Counted from the first letter of the stretch, positions 19,763 to 31,632 are shown. The stretch is DNA of 64,000 nucleotides from Eutreptiella sp. 'Long Island Sound 2002' (GCA_964036045.1 OZ038385.1:29387306-29451305); one strand, 5' to 3'. The notes: generated by a model from the sequence alone, not told the origin. Made by a program: numbers and translations.

Positions 19763-22013
19763 ACCTTACCCTTACCTGCCAAAGCGTATGTGTGAGTGTG
19801 CTAGTCCTAAGGTCCTGAGAGCAAGCCGCAGAAGTTGTGTCTCAATTATACCCAAGTCTGCGCCCTTGCTAAACCTGGAGGGTTTGCTTATTGATGCCAC
19901 GGGGTACGCCCCGGGTCTCCCCTCCCCTAAGCGCCCAATTTCTGTGCTGGCGCAAAACCTTTGGGGAATACCCAGCGTACTAATCCAGGTATTGTTTTCC
20001 CTACCTATCTGTCTACTACAGGGAGGGGTGGCCAAAAGCTATGAAGGCTTGAAAACGCCGTTTTGCTATGTGGCCAAAACACTGACCTAACCACTGCCAC
20101 AGCCCACCAACCCTGCTAAAATTGCAGGAAACGGGTGGGACAGTGACACACGCACTACAGGTCCTACACACCCTACAGTGGCACCATCCTGGTGGGCGAG
20201 CACTGGGGCAACTGGCTCAAGCCCCCACTCAGGACTACCACTCCTACACGCACACTCTACTGGGCGTTGTGAAGGCAAAGGTCTCGTGGGTCCTAGCGAC
20301 CCTCCTGTGAAATGACAAGAGAACACAGCGCTGCCAAGCAACTGTGGCCTAACAGGGGACGCCACAACGCGTTTCCCCTGCTAGGGGTTGGAGGGAAGAG
20401 GTGCTCTTGCGTGCACGGCGCAGATGTCGATGAAGTCGGACTCCCTGCTCTGCCACAGGCAGAGGCAGAGTTACTTGTTTGTGTGATCTGCGCCCTTGTT
20501 TAGCAGGGCAGAAAAGTTGCTGCTGCACCACTCACCCTACCTGCCCACCTGTAAAACAAAGGCAAATGAAAGGGCGTTTGCGGCGGAGGAACCAAGCCAC
20601 ACTCCAGGTATTATACCCTTCTCAGTGTGACCTATAATACACTGTCCGCAACCACGCTGGAGGACCAGCTACCCTTGTCAAGCAAGCAAGCGTTAAGGGA
20701 CTCCTCAGGTTCTCTTAAAGAACGTACCGAGGAGCCCCTGGGTAGCCTAAACAAGGTTTACCGTGCGCACTTGGCGTGGCCTACCCTTTAATGCGTGTGT
20801 GCATGCGCGAGTATGCACGAGATCGCCACCTGTTTTGGGCACACCTGCCCATCCGTACCACAATCACGAACTTCACCAGGGGGTGGCCCCGCCTGGGCTT
20901 ACTCACCTTACCTACCGCTGGGAGAGAGAGCAAGTGAGGGGCGCACGCGAAGAACGTTGCTATGCACTAGTGTGTATGTCTAATCACCCTGATCTGACCG
21001 CTGATCATCTGCAATCTTTCTAATCAATCCCTCTATCGCGTTCTATCTTTGTTAGCGCTGCTACAAGGCTCGTTCACGGAGACACGAGACGAGCAATGTG
21101 TATGCGGCATACTAGACGAGCATACCTGTAGTTTATACCTGATTCATTGAAGTCTTTTCGTTCATTTTTGAATTCTTGAATTTTTGAAGCTTCTATTAGT
21201 GTGGGTGGAATCTGTATGTTTATTTATTAATGTGTGTCTCGTCATTTTCAAGACTACGTGAGACATATGTTTATAATTCCATTATTTCTCCATTTTCCGG
21301 CGCTTCGCTAGGAGCCGCTCCTGCGCGCCGCCATTTTATGCGTATGAATTTCTGGATTTAAAGAATCCAGAGATGACTATAATTTTTATAAAAATGTGCT
21401 TCTGACGCACAATTGGATTCTGCTCAGGTGTGTCGTTTCAGAAAAATTCTAGGCCGTCATTTGACGGATTTTGGTGTCGTTGCTTCGTTTTTGCGTGGAT
21501 TCGTCCATAATTCTCCCATTCCTGCCTCTGCAGATACCCACGCGCAGCCTCGCTGAGTAGGCCGTGTTCGGGCCGAAACGCAGGTGCCTGGAGAGACTGA
21601 GCAGAACCAAGACCCCACCAAGGGGCAATTTCAATTTTATCACGACTCCCTTCGCCCTAAGACAGGTCACAGGTCGCCAGCAGATTTACGAGAACCCATG
21701 CGAGTGTGTATAATGTGTCTTGCGTTGGGTTTGTGTCGACGCTGCGTCTTGGAGGGAGGGATGCATATGCACATGTTTGGCATGCTCCCATACTAACCCA
21801 ACCAAGCCACAGGAGCCCCGGCAGCGCCATGAGCGCTGAGTCTTCTGTAGGATATGTTACAAACAGAGCAGCAAAAGAGCGCCAGCCATGGTGAGCGCTC
21901 ATTTTTCAGTGTGAGGGAAACTGTAGGTATTTTCAAGTAGACGTGGAAACCAAGGAAAGCCCAAGAAAAATTCCCTTTTTTCTAAAATGCGACAGTGGTG
22001 GCCACCACAGCAC
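19763..22013 (+). other. Ty3-B 3' noncoding region
   Basis: This 2.25-kb stretch between pol and the purine tract has no convincing coding frame. The left part is GC-balanced. The part from about 21,130 to 21,400 is AT-rich, with a repeated TTGAATT motif. Bases 20,965-21,037 match the reverse complement of 1-66. A T-tract lies at about 21,973-21,983 just before the purine tract. Confidence 0.6.
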
Positions 22014-22021
22014 AAGGGGGG
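22014..22021 (+). other. Polypurine tract of Ty3-B
   Basis: AAGGGGGG lies directly before the AGTAAG start of the 3' LTR. It would prime plus-strand synthesis. Confidence 0.8.
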
Positions 22022-22818
22022 AGTAAGAAAAAGTGCTTTTCCATTGCTTTGAGGCATATTCTAGTTGTATTAGAGATGCACTGAGCATCCATGCATTTTC
22101 ATCTTAGTATTTGTCCCACCAAAACTGGTGATAACACATTTTGACCTATGGAACCAAACACCCAATCAGGATATGGAGTGGACCCCTTAATCCCCTTTCA
22201 ATGTGAAGTAAAACATCTTCTCCTGAGTTGACTGAGAACTGACATATCCAAGGCAGAGCCTATGAATTTATCTATGTTTTTCCATGAATACTTATCTGCC
22301 CTAGTGGTATGCACCCTAGGGGGCTAGGCACCTCTTTTTGAGAGGTCCTGGGTTCAATTCCTGGTCAGCCTAGCTAAGTAGGAAGATCCCATGTGACATG
22401 GCAGTGACCTCATCGCCACATACCATGCCACCTCAGCACATATGGGACCCAAAACAAAGAGTGCACATCTCCTGAGATGGCACTATGGAGAGAGAGTGAC
22501 CATGAGGCAGTTTTCTAACTCTTTTCCAAAAACATTTCAGCTATCTTTGTGAATATGCATTCATTTGTGACCTGAGTTGCAGTTTCTGTGAATATCCAAT
22601 CATCTTTCACTGTTTACACTGCAGCCCTTCATGCTTTGATCCTGAATTCTCTTCTCCTTGCATACCTCTGGCTTGGGCTATCCTGGATTGACTCTATTGA
22701 CTCTATTTCTGCAAACAAAAGGTTTTCATCATCCAAAACAAGCAGCAGGAAACCCTACAGCAACAGCAAGCAGCAGGAGAAGCAAAAACACAGTGCTGAA
22801 ACCACTATAAACTTTTCT
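22022..22818 (+). repeat. 3' LTR of Ty3-B
   Basis: 797 bp, the same ends as 8,703-9,499, followed by the TGGTG target duplicate and then LINE sequence. Confidence 0.92.
22297..22371 (+). promoter_or_regulatory. tRNA-like segment with B box in 3' LTR B
   Basis: The same A-box-like CTAGTGGTATGC, hairpin with loop TTTTTGA, and B box GGTTCAATTCC as in the 5' LTR. Confidence 0.45.
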
Positions 22819-22823
22819 TGGTG
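22819..22823. repeat. Target duplication of Ty3-B, right
   Basis: TGGTG after the 3' LTR, matching 8,698-8,702. Confidence 0.85.
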
Positions 22824-24227
22824 TGGTGCGGTGATGTGTGCCATGTGGGGTGGGTGGTTCGTGGGGCCTGGTTGTGCCGGGGCGTGGTGGGGATGTAGCT
22901 GGTGGGGGTCGCTGTAGCATGGGGGCATCAGGGGATAGGGGTTGGGAGGGACGGGGGCGTGGTGGTGGTGTTGGTGGTGCCATGTCCCCTGGCTCTGCCC
23001 GTATGGTGATCCTGGCATGGTGTGGACGTGTGCGGGCGGTGGTGGCTGACTGGGCTGCAGGGTTTGGGTACTGCGGTACGGTGGTGGTGGTGGGCGCTGG
23101 CGGGGGCGGTGCTGTTGGTGTGCCCCCGGGGTCTGGGCGTGGGGTGGTGCGGTGTGGCTGGACCCGGGCCCTGGTCGGGGCGTCGCGCATTGCTGGCGGG
23201 CGCGCTGGCGGGCCCCCTGACCTGTCTTGGTCTGCTTGGCCTGGTAGGTGTCGGGGGCGGGTGAACCCCCCTGTCCCCGTGGGGGCGACGGGGAGCGGGC
23301 GTGCCAGCGGTGTGCCTCCCGGAGGCGCGTCTCGAGGCCTCTGACGTAGGTGCGCTGGTCCGTGAGGCCCTTCCGTGTGGCGGTGGCCTCGTTGAGGGCG
23401 GCCAGGTGGGCGTCCTCAAAGGACGCCCAGCCCTCCGGGGGCTTCAGTTGTGCGGGGTGGGGGTGGTGTGCCGGGTAGAGGAGTGCGCTGAGTGGGTAAG
23501 GTGTTCCTTTCCGTCGACCGAGGGCGGTGTTGAACCGGCGGCAAGTGATTCGGAGGTAGGCTGCTATCTCCTCTGGTGCCGTGTCCGCCCACGCTTCTGG
23601 CGTCAGGGCTGCTGCTTAGGGGGCCGGGAGTTGTGGGTCTGGGAGGTGTGGGTCACGGTGGTGGAGGTATAGGGCGAGGAGGATGTGGCGGGCCGCCACG
23701 TTCAAGCCGCCCCCGGTGTGGCGTAAGGCCGGGCTGTGGGGGGGCAGGGGTGTGCTGCCCGTGGCCACGGCTATGGTCCATGCGTGGTCCGCCGCGTCCG
23801 CCACGTAGTACCCTCCCAGGTGGTCCCGGAGGGTGTCGGTGAGTGGCCCGAAGAAGCTGGGGTGGCTGGCGGGGGGGGACGTGGCTGGGGCCGCGGGCCG
23901 CTCGCGGTGGTGGGGGTTGAGGTCCCCGCAGTGGGGGCCGTGGGTGAGGCGGTGCGCGGCTCCCAGGCAGACCCAGTGGTCTGGGTTGCAGGGCAGGGCC
24001 GTCTGTGGTAGCCGCTGGCGTACGCAGAGGGGACATGCGGTGGCTGGCGGTCGGTGGTACCTGTGGACGGACGGTGGCGTGGGGGGATGGGGGCTGGCAG
24101 CGCGCGCATGCTGGTGGGCGTGTGTGCGGTGTCTGTGGTGCCCGTGTGTGCCGTGCCAGTGTTGTGCTCGGTGGATGGTGTGTAGGCGTGGTGGGGGTTC
24201 CGTGTTGGTATGTCACGGGGTGGGTTC
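22824..24227 (-). pseudogene. LINE copy 1 ORF3, N-terminal third
   Basis: This frame follows the ORF2 stop in the same phase (TGA at 24,228, a second TGA 12 nt on) and is then open, apart from TAA at 23,616, up to the Ty3-B junction and beyond. Visible features are CPLCVRQRLPQTALPCNPD plus a further Cys and two His (a possible zinc-binding cluster near 23,930-24,040), a block ending GGGLNVAARHILLALYLHH (about 23,640-23,700), and a charged segment with LREAHRWHARSP (about 23,300). No named domain. The start codon is unclear: an ATG overlaps the ORF2 stop (ATGA) but in another frame. Confidence 0.5.
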
Positions 24228-26048
24228 TCATGGTTGGTAGATCAGGAGTTTGAGGAGGTGGGCTTGGCCTGTTAGGGGCAGGGTTGCTGCATGCTGCAGG
24301 TATTTGTGGGTGCGGTATGTGAGCTGCTCCGCTGTCTTGGCAACGGCCGTCCGTTGCATGTGCGCCGCCCTGGCCTGGGGGTCCTCCGCGTGGGTGGGTA
24401 GCAAGGTGTAGACGGCAGTGGGGACGAGTCCCCTGCGGACCGCCTCGAGTACCTTCGTCTGCTTGAGGACGGTGGTGAGTTGCTGGGTCGCCGGGGACTG
24501 CGTCAGCCATCCGGCGTGCTGTGCGATGGTGTGGGTTGGGTTCCAGTCTGTGAGGGTGTCCAGTCCTCTGTACAGGGGGCACACCTTGAAGTGGTCCCAG
24601 GTTTCTTCTTCCGTGTGGCCACAGATGCATTTGGTGTATCCTGCGGGGACGTGGATCGACCGGCGCGCATACCATCGGTGGTATCGGGTGAGAAGGGGGA
24701 GCTGTTCGAGGGCGAGTTGGAGTCGGGGTTTTTGTAGGTGTGCTGGGAGGCTATCCGGGCGCAGGGCGGAGTAGTAGAGGGGGGTGTGGACGGAGTCTTC
24801 GAGGCGTCGGAGGAGTTCGGTGTTCGCTGGGTGGCCCAGTGTGGTGGCCAGTTGCTGGATGGGTGTGGGGTCTCCATCTGTGTACGGCGTGTCCTCGGGT
24901 ATCCATTGGGGGGGCTGTCTGGCCGAGGGTAGCGGGGGCAGGTGCTGCAGGTGGCTGTGGTGTGGGGTGTCCAGTCGCACGTGTTCGAGCCCTTGGGTGT
25001 GGCTGTTGTTCTGGTGTTTGGCCTGCGTGTCTGCGCGTCCATTGCCGTATGCGTAGCGGTGTGACTCCTGTTTGACGATGTGTAGGGCGTCCTGGGGGTG
25101 CATGCCCCTGAAGGCCATCCATAGTCCCAACGCTTGTGTGGTGAGGCCGGACTCGAGTGCCTTGTGGAGGGGCAGGTCCGCAAGGCGCCTGGTGAGGTGG
25201 ATGTCGACCGTGGCGTCCACGACTACCCAGATGTTGCGGGGCCGGATCGTTGTGGGTGGCGGTGCGGCGGTGACGGCGTCTGCCAGGGTGCGCAGTTCGC
25301 CGTGGGAGGATGCCCCAAAGATGGTGGCCCCGGTGTGGTGTTCCACGTGGAGGCCCTCCGCGTGCCGGGTGATGCGCACGGAGGCACAACCGACCTTGGG
25401 GGTACATTGCTGGGTGCCGGATGCGTCAGTGAAGTAGATGATGTCGGTGTCGCTGGGTATGGGTAGGCGGGCAATTGCTGTGGGCTGATAGACGTAGACG
25501 GGGTTCCCTTGGGCGCTTCTGGCGGTGATTTGCGTGGGTTGTAGTAGCGGTGCTGCATAGATGCCTATCCCCTGGGTGATGATGGCCTGGGCTCGTGGGG
25601 TGAGGCGGAGGAGGCCCTTGTCTGGGCGCCCCTGGGTGATATACACGTACATCAGGTGGAAGAGGTATCCCGTATTGGGGTGGAACTTCTGGCACGTGAT
25701 GGTCTGTCGCCGCTCCTTGTCGTCTTTGTCGCCGCGGAGGGTGGGGCATTTGTGCTGTAGGGGGCGCATGGGTGCCTCCTGAGGTCCTGCGCAGTGTGGG
25801 TCGCAGCGGTCGTACTCTATGGCCACGCTGTCCGGGTCTGCCCGCTCGTTGGTGAACGTCCATGTCGCCGCGGTGTTCGGGTCCAGGCTACGTGCGCCCG
25901 GTGGTCTGGGGGTACCGTGTGAAACCAGGGGGAGAGCCATGCCTGCTGGTCGGCGGTGGCGGCGGCGGTTGGGGTGTGGTAGTGGGTGGAGATGAGGTGT
26001 AGCAGGGGCCACGGAGTGTCGAGGGCTGCCGGGCCGCAGTGCCAGCAC
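24228..26048 (-). pseudogene. LINE copy 1 ORF2 C-terminus: RNase H and Cys/His motif
   Basis: RNase HI has the expected acidic residues in order: IIYFTDASG (first Asp at 25,425-25,427), SSHGELRTLADA, IWVVVDATVD and GNGRADTQAKH. It would remove RNA from the DNA hybrid during element synthesis. Further on, CICGHTEEETWDHFKVCPLY is the CX2C...H...C motif typical of LINE C-termini. The upstream residues belong to a different frame from 26,659-25,817 because one base is missing near 25,880 compared with copy 2, where the frame is intact. It ends TGA at 24,228. Confidence 0.82.
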
Positions 26049-26692
26049 GTGCGTGGTATGCCCTGGTCACTGTGTCTGACTGCTGGTACATCGGTCTCCG
26101 GTGCGTTGTGTTTGGGGATGGACCAGGGGGCATGGTGTCGCTGGACAGTGCGGGTAGAATGTTTGTGGCCATTTGGTGCTAGTAGCAGGATGGTGGCTGG
26201 TGTCCAGCCTTCGGCTGACGGGGTGGGCTCCTCCTGCGCCGTGCCGCCGTCGTTGGGGGTCTCGTGCCCGCTCGGGAGGGGCCGGGGGTGCTGGCGCTGG
26301 AAGGCTTTGTACGCCGTGTCGATGTCCTTGGGCCCCGGCATGTCGCGCCCTGCCTTCGTAGCCCATGCGCGGAGGTACGCTTGGAAGACGTGGCGTGCTG
26401 GCCATTGTGGGTCGGAAAGGAACGGGGCGTGGTGGGCGTCGCACTGGGCCATGATCCTCATCTGTGTTGCGGTGATATACACATAGATGATGGTGGCCCC
26501 CACGAGGCGCAGGGTGTCCACCTCGCCTGCCGGGTGTTGGTGGATGTTGGTATGTGTGGCCACGAGTGGCCCCTGTTGATCGCAGTGGTGGTTTGTCAGG
26601 ATGGCGTGTGTGTGGTGCGGTAGGAGGAGTTGTAGCTGGGCCCAGATGCCAGTGCCCACGGAGGTGGAGACGCCGTGTTGCGCCAGTATCTA
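25817..26692 (-). pseudogene. LINE copy 1 ORF2 segment between RT and RNase H
   Basis: In phase with the RT across TAG 26,690-26,692, which is also TAG in copy 2. Contains IWAQLQLLLPHHTHAIL, VDTLRLVGATI and RTCWHCGPAALDTPWPLLHL, with a CX2C pair. It is cut by the frameshift near 25,880. It looks like the RT-RNase H connection region; no separate domain is recognised. Confidence 0.65.
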
Positions 26693-27820
26693 CCGGGGGC
26701 AGGTGTTGCGGGCCATTTGCGCTTCTTTTATGCGTATGGCTGCCGCCTCGCGAACTTCAGGTTGGTGGTTGTGTGTCACCCTGTGTAGGAGGTGCGCTGC
26801 GTGTTTGGCATAGGCCATGTCCACCAGGGCGCCTGTATTGTCTCCGTAGTAGCGCCAGTGGGACATCATGGCCTCCTTGGGGAAAGACGTGGGCCAGCCT
26901 CCGTGTTGCGCCCATGCCTTCGTCGCTTGCTGTTGAGTGTGGCGTAGGGCGTCTTGGGGGCGCGGGAGGTGCAGGGCTTGGTACCCGATGGCCGCGTTGA
27001 GCACCGCTTCCATGAAGTACGCCAGGCCCTGCGTAGACAGGAGGTCCCCCCTGGCAATTTCGGGTAGCCGGGCGAGGCGCTCTTCCAGCTTGCTTGGGAG
27101 TGTGATGTGGTGGTGCCGCGTGGCCTGTGTGACTCCCAGGTGGACTGTGGTGTCTTCCAGGTGTAGGGGTTCGCCTTTCCGTTTGTGGGGGGTGGGGGTC
27201 CTGGCGTCGGCCAGCCCGACCGATTTGCGGGGGTGCACTAGGAGCTTGTGGGCGTCCAGGTAGGTTGTGGTGAGTTGGAGAATGGCGGACGCTTGCTCGG
27301 TGGTCGTTGGTAGCCCTTCATTCTCAGGGTCGCGGTGGCGGGTGGCCGTAGTTAGGAGGTTGTCGTCCGCGAAGTTGACGAGGGGGGACCGTAGCGGGTA
27401 TGGGGCGTACCCCGGGTATACCCGTGCTAGCTCGAATGCCAGTGGTAGGCTGACGAGGAGGTAGAGGAGGGGGCCCTCGGCGCCTCCCTGGGGGACCCCG
27501 CTGTCTGTGCCGGTCCAGGGGGTGAGGCCTGCGGCTGTGATGACGGCGTAGAGTCGGGTCTGGATGTACCCGGTCATGAAGGATAGGAATGGGAGGCCCA
27601 TGGCATCCCATACCTCCGTGAGGAGCCGGTGTGGGGCGTGGGGAAACGTGCCTTGGACATCGAGGGAGGCGACAATCACCTCGTAGGGGTTCATGTCCAG
27701 TGCGGTGTCCTGGCGGAAGATGGCCTCGTGGGGGGACCTGCCGGCCATGGCTCCCCACATGCTGGCGGGCACGTGGGCGAAGACCGCCGGCGCAGTGCGG
27801 CCTAGGATGAGCCTCCACAC
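26690..27820 (-). pseudogene. LINE copy 1 ORF2 reverse transcriptase
   Basis: This is the LINE RT palm: motif A VASLDVQGTFPHAPHR, motif B SGVPQGGAEGPLLYLL, and motif C VNFADDNLL with both Asp intact (27,362-27,367). The N-terminal fingers lie upstream in another frame owing to damage near 27,952. It ends TCPR-TAG, a stop shared with copy 2. The active-site residues are better preserved here than in copy 2, but the frame is broken upstream. Confidence 0.88.
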
Positions 27821-27951
27821 CAGCTTGACCTCGGTGGTGGCGCAGACTATGGGCCGCCAGTTCCCCGGCTGCGCCCAGTCCCCCTTCTTGTAGAGGGGGT
27901 GGACCAGGTTGGCCCACTCAGGGGGGATGGGCGTGGCGCCCGTGACGAATC

Positions 27952-29402
27952 CTACAGGCGGGCTGCCAGGCGGCGTTTGACGGGCAGGGTGAGGCGTTGG
28001 TAAGCTTCGGCCGGTAAACCGTCGACGCCGGGCACGACCCCCTTCTTCAGGCGGTCTAGGGCGCGTTGCAGTTCTGAGATGCCAAAGGGGTCGTGTTCGA
28101 TGGCGCGCCGCTGTTCCCGGTTGGAGACCCTGGGCACATGCTCGCGGAGGGTGCTTCTGGTGTGGGGGTCGAGCTCCGGGAGGGCGTCCTCGTGTTGTGC
28201 CTGGAAGCTGTCCAGGACTGCCTGGAGGACGGCGTCGGGGTCATTGGTGAGGCCTCCCCCGGGGGTGCGCACCGCGTGGATGGTACGGCGCCCCGTGACC
28301 TCCAGGATGCGGCTGACGTACCGCAGGGACTTGTACGGCGTGTCGTTTCTGCCGTATCTTTCGCGTTCCTGGGCTGGGGCCGCTATGCGGTGGGCGTGCC
28401 ATTCCTGGAGTTGGTGGCGGCGGGTGGTGAGGAGCGCACGGAGGTGGGCGTCCTGGTCTCGTGCCTCTGGTGTGCTCGGGCGTAGCAGGGTGGCGAGTTC
28501 CTCTTTCGTGGTCCAGATGTCATTGACGAGTTGCCTGAGGGTGAGGTCCGGTGGTGCTCCCGCGTGGCTGGTGTCACGCTCCATGCCGCATGCTTGTGCC
28601 GCCCGGCACATGGCGGTGGTGAGTGTTGGCGCATCCGGGCGGCGCAGGATGGCGTGTAGGGCCCTGTTATACCTGTGCCAGGCGCCGTGGTCGTCCTCGG
28701 CCGGGAACTGCAGTGTGGGTGGGAGGGTGACGTCTGGTAGGGTGGCCGCGGGTGGGGCGCGGTTGGGGATGATGAGGTCGATGTAGAGGGGTTGGTGGCC
28801 CGTGCCTGTGGGCCGGAGGTCCCCGTAGGCTGCTTCGTGGACGCACACCGTGGTTGGGTCCCCGTAGCATGTGTCGATGCGGGATGGGTGGGTGCCGGCT
28901 TGGTGGGGGTAATGGGAGGGTGTGCCGGTGAGTCCTGCCGTGAGGTTGGTGAGGCCCAGTTGGTGCATGGCGTCCCGGACAGGTATGTCGGTGGCTGTGG
29001 GTGGGCCGGTGCGGTCGTCGTGAATGGGGGCGGCGTTTAGGTCGCCTATGATGATGGTGGGTGCCAGGAGGGAGAGTCGGCGGTACGCCAGGCTCAGGCT
29101 GTCCAGGAAGTCCTTGGTCTCCTCCCCGAATGGGACGTGCGTGAGTAGCACGTTTAGCTGCCATCCGGGCCCCACGCACTCGTACGCTCCGAGGCGACCA
29201 TCCACTCCGAGGTCGGGGTGGGCATGCACGTACATACCGTGACCGACGTCTTGTGGTAGAGGGGTACCCCCCGTTGCCAGTGGGCGTGATATTTGTTCCC
29301 CTCCCGGTCCAGGATCGGTGCTGGTTCGGGCTGGTCCGCTCTGCGGAGGGCTTGCTCCAGGAACCCCAGGAGGTCTGCGCTTTGGGGGTGTGGCCCGGTC
29401 AT
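27952..29402 (-). pseudogene. LINE copy 1 ORF2 APE-type endonuclease and RT N-terminus
   Basis: Endonuclease motifs are IIIGDLNAA, SRIDTCYGDP and GTGHQPLYIDL (copy 2 has GHRPL), corresponding to the GDxN, SRxD and SDH-like motifs of AP endonuclease domains that nick target DNA. The canonical N-terminal QE motif is not obvious. An 8-bp insertion near 29,234 separates the first part (29,402-29,235) from the rest. At 27,952 a Trp codon has become TAG next to a 1-bp deletion. KKGVVPGVDGLPAEAY marks the start of the RT. Confidence 0.85.
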
Positions 29403-29518
29403 GGCTTGCAGTGTGGCGGCCTTGGTCGGGTCGTAGGTGACAGCAGGCTCGTTGAGGATGTTGATGCGGGCGTGGGCTTCTGCAGGTGCCGGATTCTGGG
29501 GACCGGTAGTTGGGGCAG

Positions 29519-29546
29519 CGGGCCGTGTCCGGCCCTGGCCCCGTCA
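29519..29546 (-). promoter_or_regulatory. Candidate UGA-CGG readthrough site, LINE copy 1 ORF1/ORF2
   Basis: TGA (29,544-29,546) is followed by CGGGGCCA and then the hairpin GGGCCG-GACA-CGGCCC. It is identical to copy 2 at 59,800-59,826. ORF1 and ORF2 are in the same phase. In this copy an extra TAG at 29,601 (CAG in copy 2) stops ORF1 earlier. Confidence 0.6.
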
Positions 29547-29600
29547 GGCGTCGAGGAGGTCAATGACGCCCTGAGCTGCGGGTGCCTTGCGGTTCCGCTT

Positions 29601-30581
29601 CTAGGGCTGGGGTAGGGGCCATGCATTGTGGACTTCGCCCGTGTACTCGGTGCTGGTGAGGTGCTCCGTGTCGGGGGTGCACAGCTGCATGGGGACCATC
29701 TCACAACCGTTTCGGCCTCGCCAGAGTTCGATGGTGCGCCCCGCCTTCTTGTCGTTGGGGGTGGCCGGGTCCCACTTGACGTGGATCTTGAACCCCTGGT
29801 GGTCCCCGGTGACGAGGTACCGGTGCTTGACCTCCCCTGAGGCCCATATCCACTTGGAGGGGCCCGCGGCCGTGGCGTACTCGAAGGGCAGCTGCACCCG
29901 GGTACCGATGGCGTATTTGGGATACAGGGCAGCGGCTTCCTCTTTGGTCCAGCTCTTTGACTTGGCTCTTGGCTTGGGCGCGGGTTTGGCCTGTGCGGGG
30001 GCTTTGCGCTTCTGCGCATCTTGGCGGCGCCGGCCAGTGGGTTGTCCCCGTTGGGGAGGTGCGCCCTGGGGCTGCTGTACGGGTGCGTGGCCCGGTGCAA
30101 ACACGGGGTATTCGCGGGCGGCTGGGACGTCGGGCTTGGACGTGGGGACGGGGTCCTTCAGCTGGAACACTTGCTTGGTCATGAGGCCAAGCACTTCCTC
30201 GGCCTCCTGCAGGGCGTCGGGCGGGTCCGTGGGCCAGGTGAGGAGCTGGTGCCCGGTGCATGCTCCGTGGCGGCGCATGTGGGCCGTGTAGCGGGTGGCA
30301 TGGGGTGTCCACGCTCGGGTGCGTTCCGGGGGGAGGGGGCCTTCTGGCGCCCCCTGCGACCAGTAGAGGGCGTAGTGCAGCGGTTCCCAGGCTGCCTCTG
30401 GGGCGTGGGGGACGCGTGCGGCGAGTCGCAAGCGGTCCCCTCCGCGTGGTGGGGGCGGGACTTCGTCGTCGGGGGAGTGTGCCGTTCCCCGTCTGACCTT
30501 GCTGTTGGTGGTCTTATTCCACTGTCCACCAGGTGTCCCGGTGTTTGAGGATGTGGAGCTCCGTGGAGGCCGGAGGGGCAT
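29601..30581 (-). pseudogene. LINE copy 1 ORF1 C-terminal part
   Basis: Homologous to 58,840-59,745 of copy 2. Features are a Pro/Gln-rich basic linker (QPQGAPPQRGQPTGRRRQ), then AKSKSWTKEEAAALYP and a globular segment IWASGEVKHRYLVTGDHQGF followed by KIHVKWDP. Function unknown; by position it is the nucleic-acid-binding ORF1 protein of the LINE. It ends prematurely at TAG 29,601, 18 codons before the TGA shared with copy 2. Confidence 0.7.
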
Positions 30582-30857
30582 CCATGGCGTCCCAGCTGAC
30601 GAGCTGGATGGCGGGGACTTGGGGGTGGGTCTTCGGGGGTGCTCGCATGTTGAGGATTTGGTGGATGTCCTCGGCGGCAGGGCCCGTGTCGGGGGCGTTC
30701 CGCGCTGCCTGGGCTAATAGGGGGGAGGGGTGGTCCTCCCAGAGGTGGGAGGCGCACGCCGTGGCTTACATGGCTGCGATCAGGACGTGTTCCGTCAGCC
30801 CTTCCACCATGAGGTGGTTTTCCCCCTCCAGGTCTCGGTGGATGGTGGCTTCCCCAT

Positions 30858-31472
30858 TTAGGGTGAGAAGTGCGATGGCGCGTTTGGGTCCAGGTGTGGT
30901 GTGCGTCGGCTCATCTGGCGGCCGTCCGTGGGATGGGGTGTGGGGGGGTGGCGCTTCTGGAGGGGGGATGGTCCCACCGCCAGGTGCTCGACAAGGTGTA
31001 GCGGTATGGCGTGGTGGCGGTCCGCTGCGGGCAGGAGGTAGGGGTGTGGGTCCCCGGGTATAGTGCCGAGGTATATGCCCCCCCTGTAGGTAGGGGTGGG
31101 CAGGGGTTGCTGCAGAGCGCCTGCGCATGGTAGCGCGCACCGGGGGTTGCAGTGGGTGAATTGGGCTGTTATGGGGTGCGGTACCGCGTACACGGTGAAG
31201 GGCCCTACCGCGCGCTGGATGTGGCGGGGGATGATGGTGCGGAGGTCCGCTACCTGTGCCGTGCGTCTTTGGCCATAGTATGTCCAGAGTGTGTCCTCCA
31301 GTGCCATTTTGGGGCGTAGCTTGCGGGCCAGTAGGTTCAGGGTGCTTTTGCGGGTGGCCTCGGTGACGGTGCCGGGTGCAGCGTTAATGCGTGGGAGCAG
31401 GTGGTTTTGGTGGTGTGCCGCGGCCTGTTTGCAGGCTGTGTGGAGGGCCATGCTGTCGGCGGGAGGGGGCAC
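30858..31472 (-). pseudogene. LINE copy 1 ORF1 middle part
   Basis: Homologous to about 57,880-58,440 of copy 2: LNLLARKLRPKMALEDTLW, VGPFTVYAVPHPI, and a Cys-poor version of the THCNPRCALPCAG cluster (Phe replaces the first Cys present in copy 2). The frame is lost at the 3' side by an indel near 30,930. Confidence 0.65.
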
Positions 31473-31632
31473 GTGGTGGGTGGGCCTTTTGCGCGGGGTC
31501 GGGGCGACGTGTAGTGGATGCTTCCATGCCGGACGCGGGTGGAGCTGCGGTGGCTGGAGGCCAGGGTAGGTGGTGAAGGTGTATATGGTGACGGGGGAGC
31601 GCTCATGCGTGGCCTGGAGGTAGTAGTGGTCG

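Larger units (their letters stand above)
8703..22818 (+). mobile_element. Full-length Ty3/gypsy chromovirus B nested in LINE copy 1
   Basis: It has two 797-bp LTRs (about 98% identical by eye), an initiator-Met primer site, gag, a pol frame with protease, RT, RNase H, integrase and chromodomain in the Ty3 order, a 2.25-kb 3' noncoding region, a purine tract and a perfect 5-bp target duplication. Removing the 2.7-kb DNA transposon in pol leaves about 11.4 kb. Three nonsense codons (10,238; 13,196; 17,822) and the transposon insertion make this copy non-autonomous. Confidence 0.93.

Noticed and set aside
19734-20503. Small frames (118, 63 and 62 codons) after Ty3-B pol as an extra gene, for example an env-like one
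   Set aside because: Short, no signal peptide or membrane segment pattern, and no counterpart to compare. Treated as 3' noncoding.
23653-24675. 340-codon minus-strand frame as an independent LINE gene
   Set aside because: It overlaps the RNase H ORF in another phase and is Pro/Thr/His-rich throughout. The neighbouring phase carries the Cys cluster and globular blocks.
28079-28786. Plus-strand frame of 235 codons opposite the LINE endonuclease (and similar shadows at 60,552-61,430, minus strand)
   Set aside because: Antisense openness of a T-poor coding strand. The endonuclease/RT motifs on the other strand explain the region.
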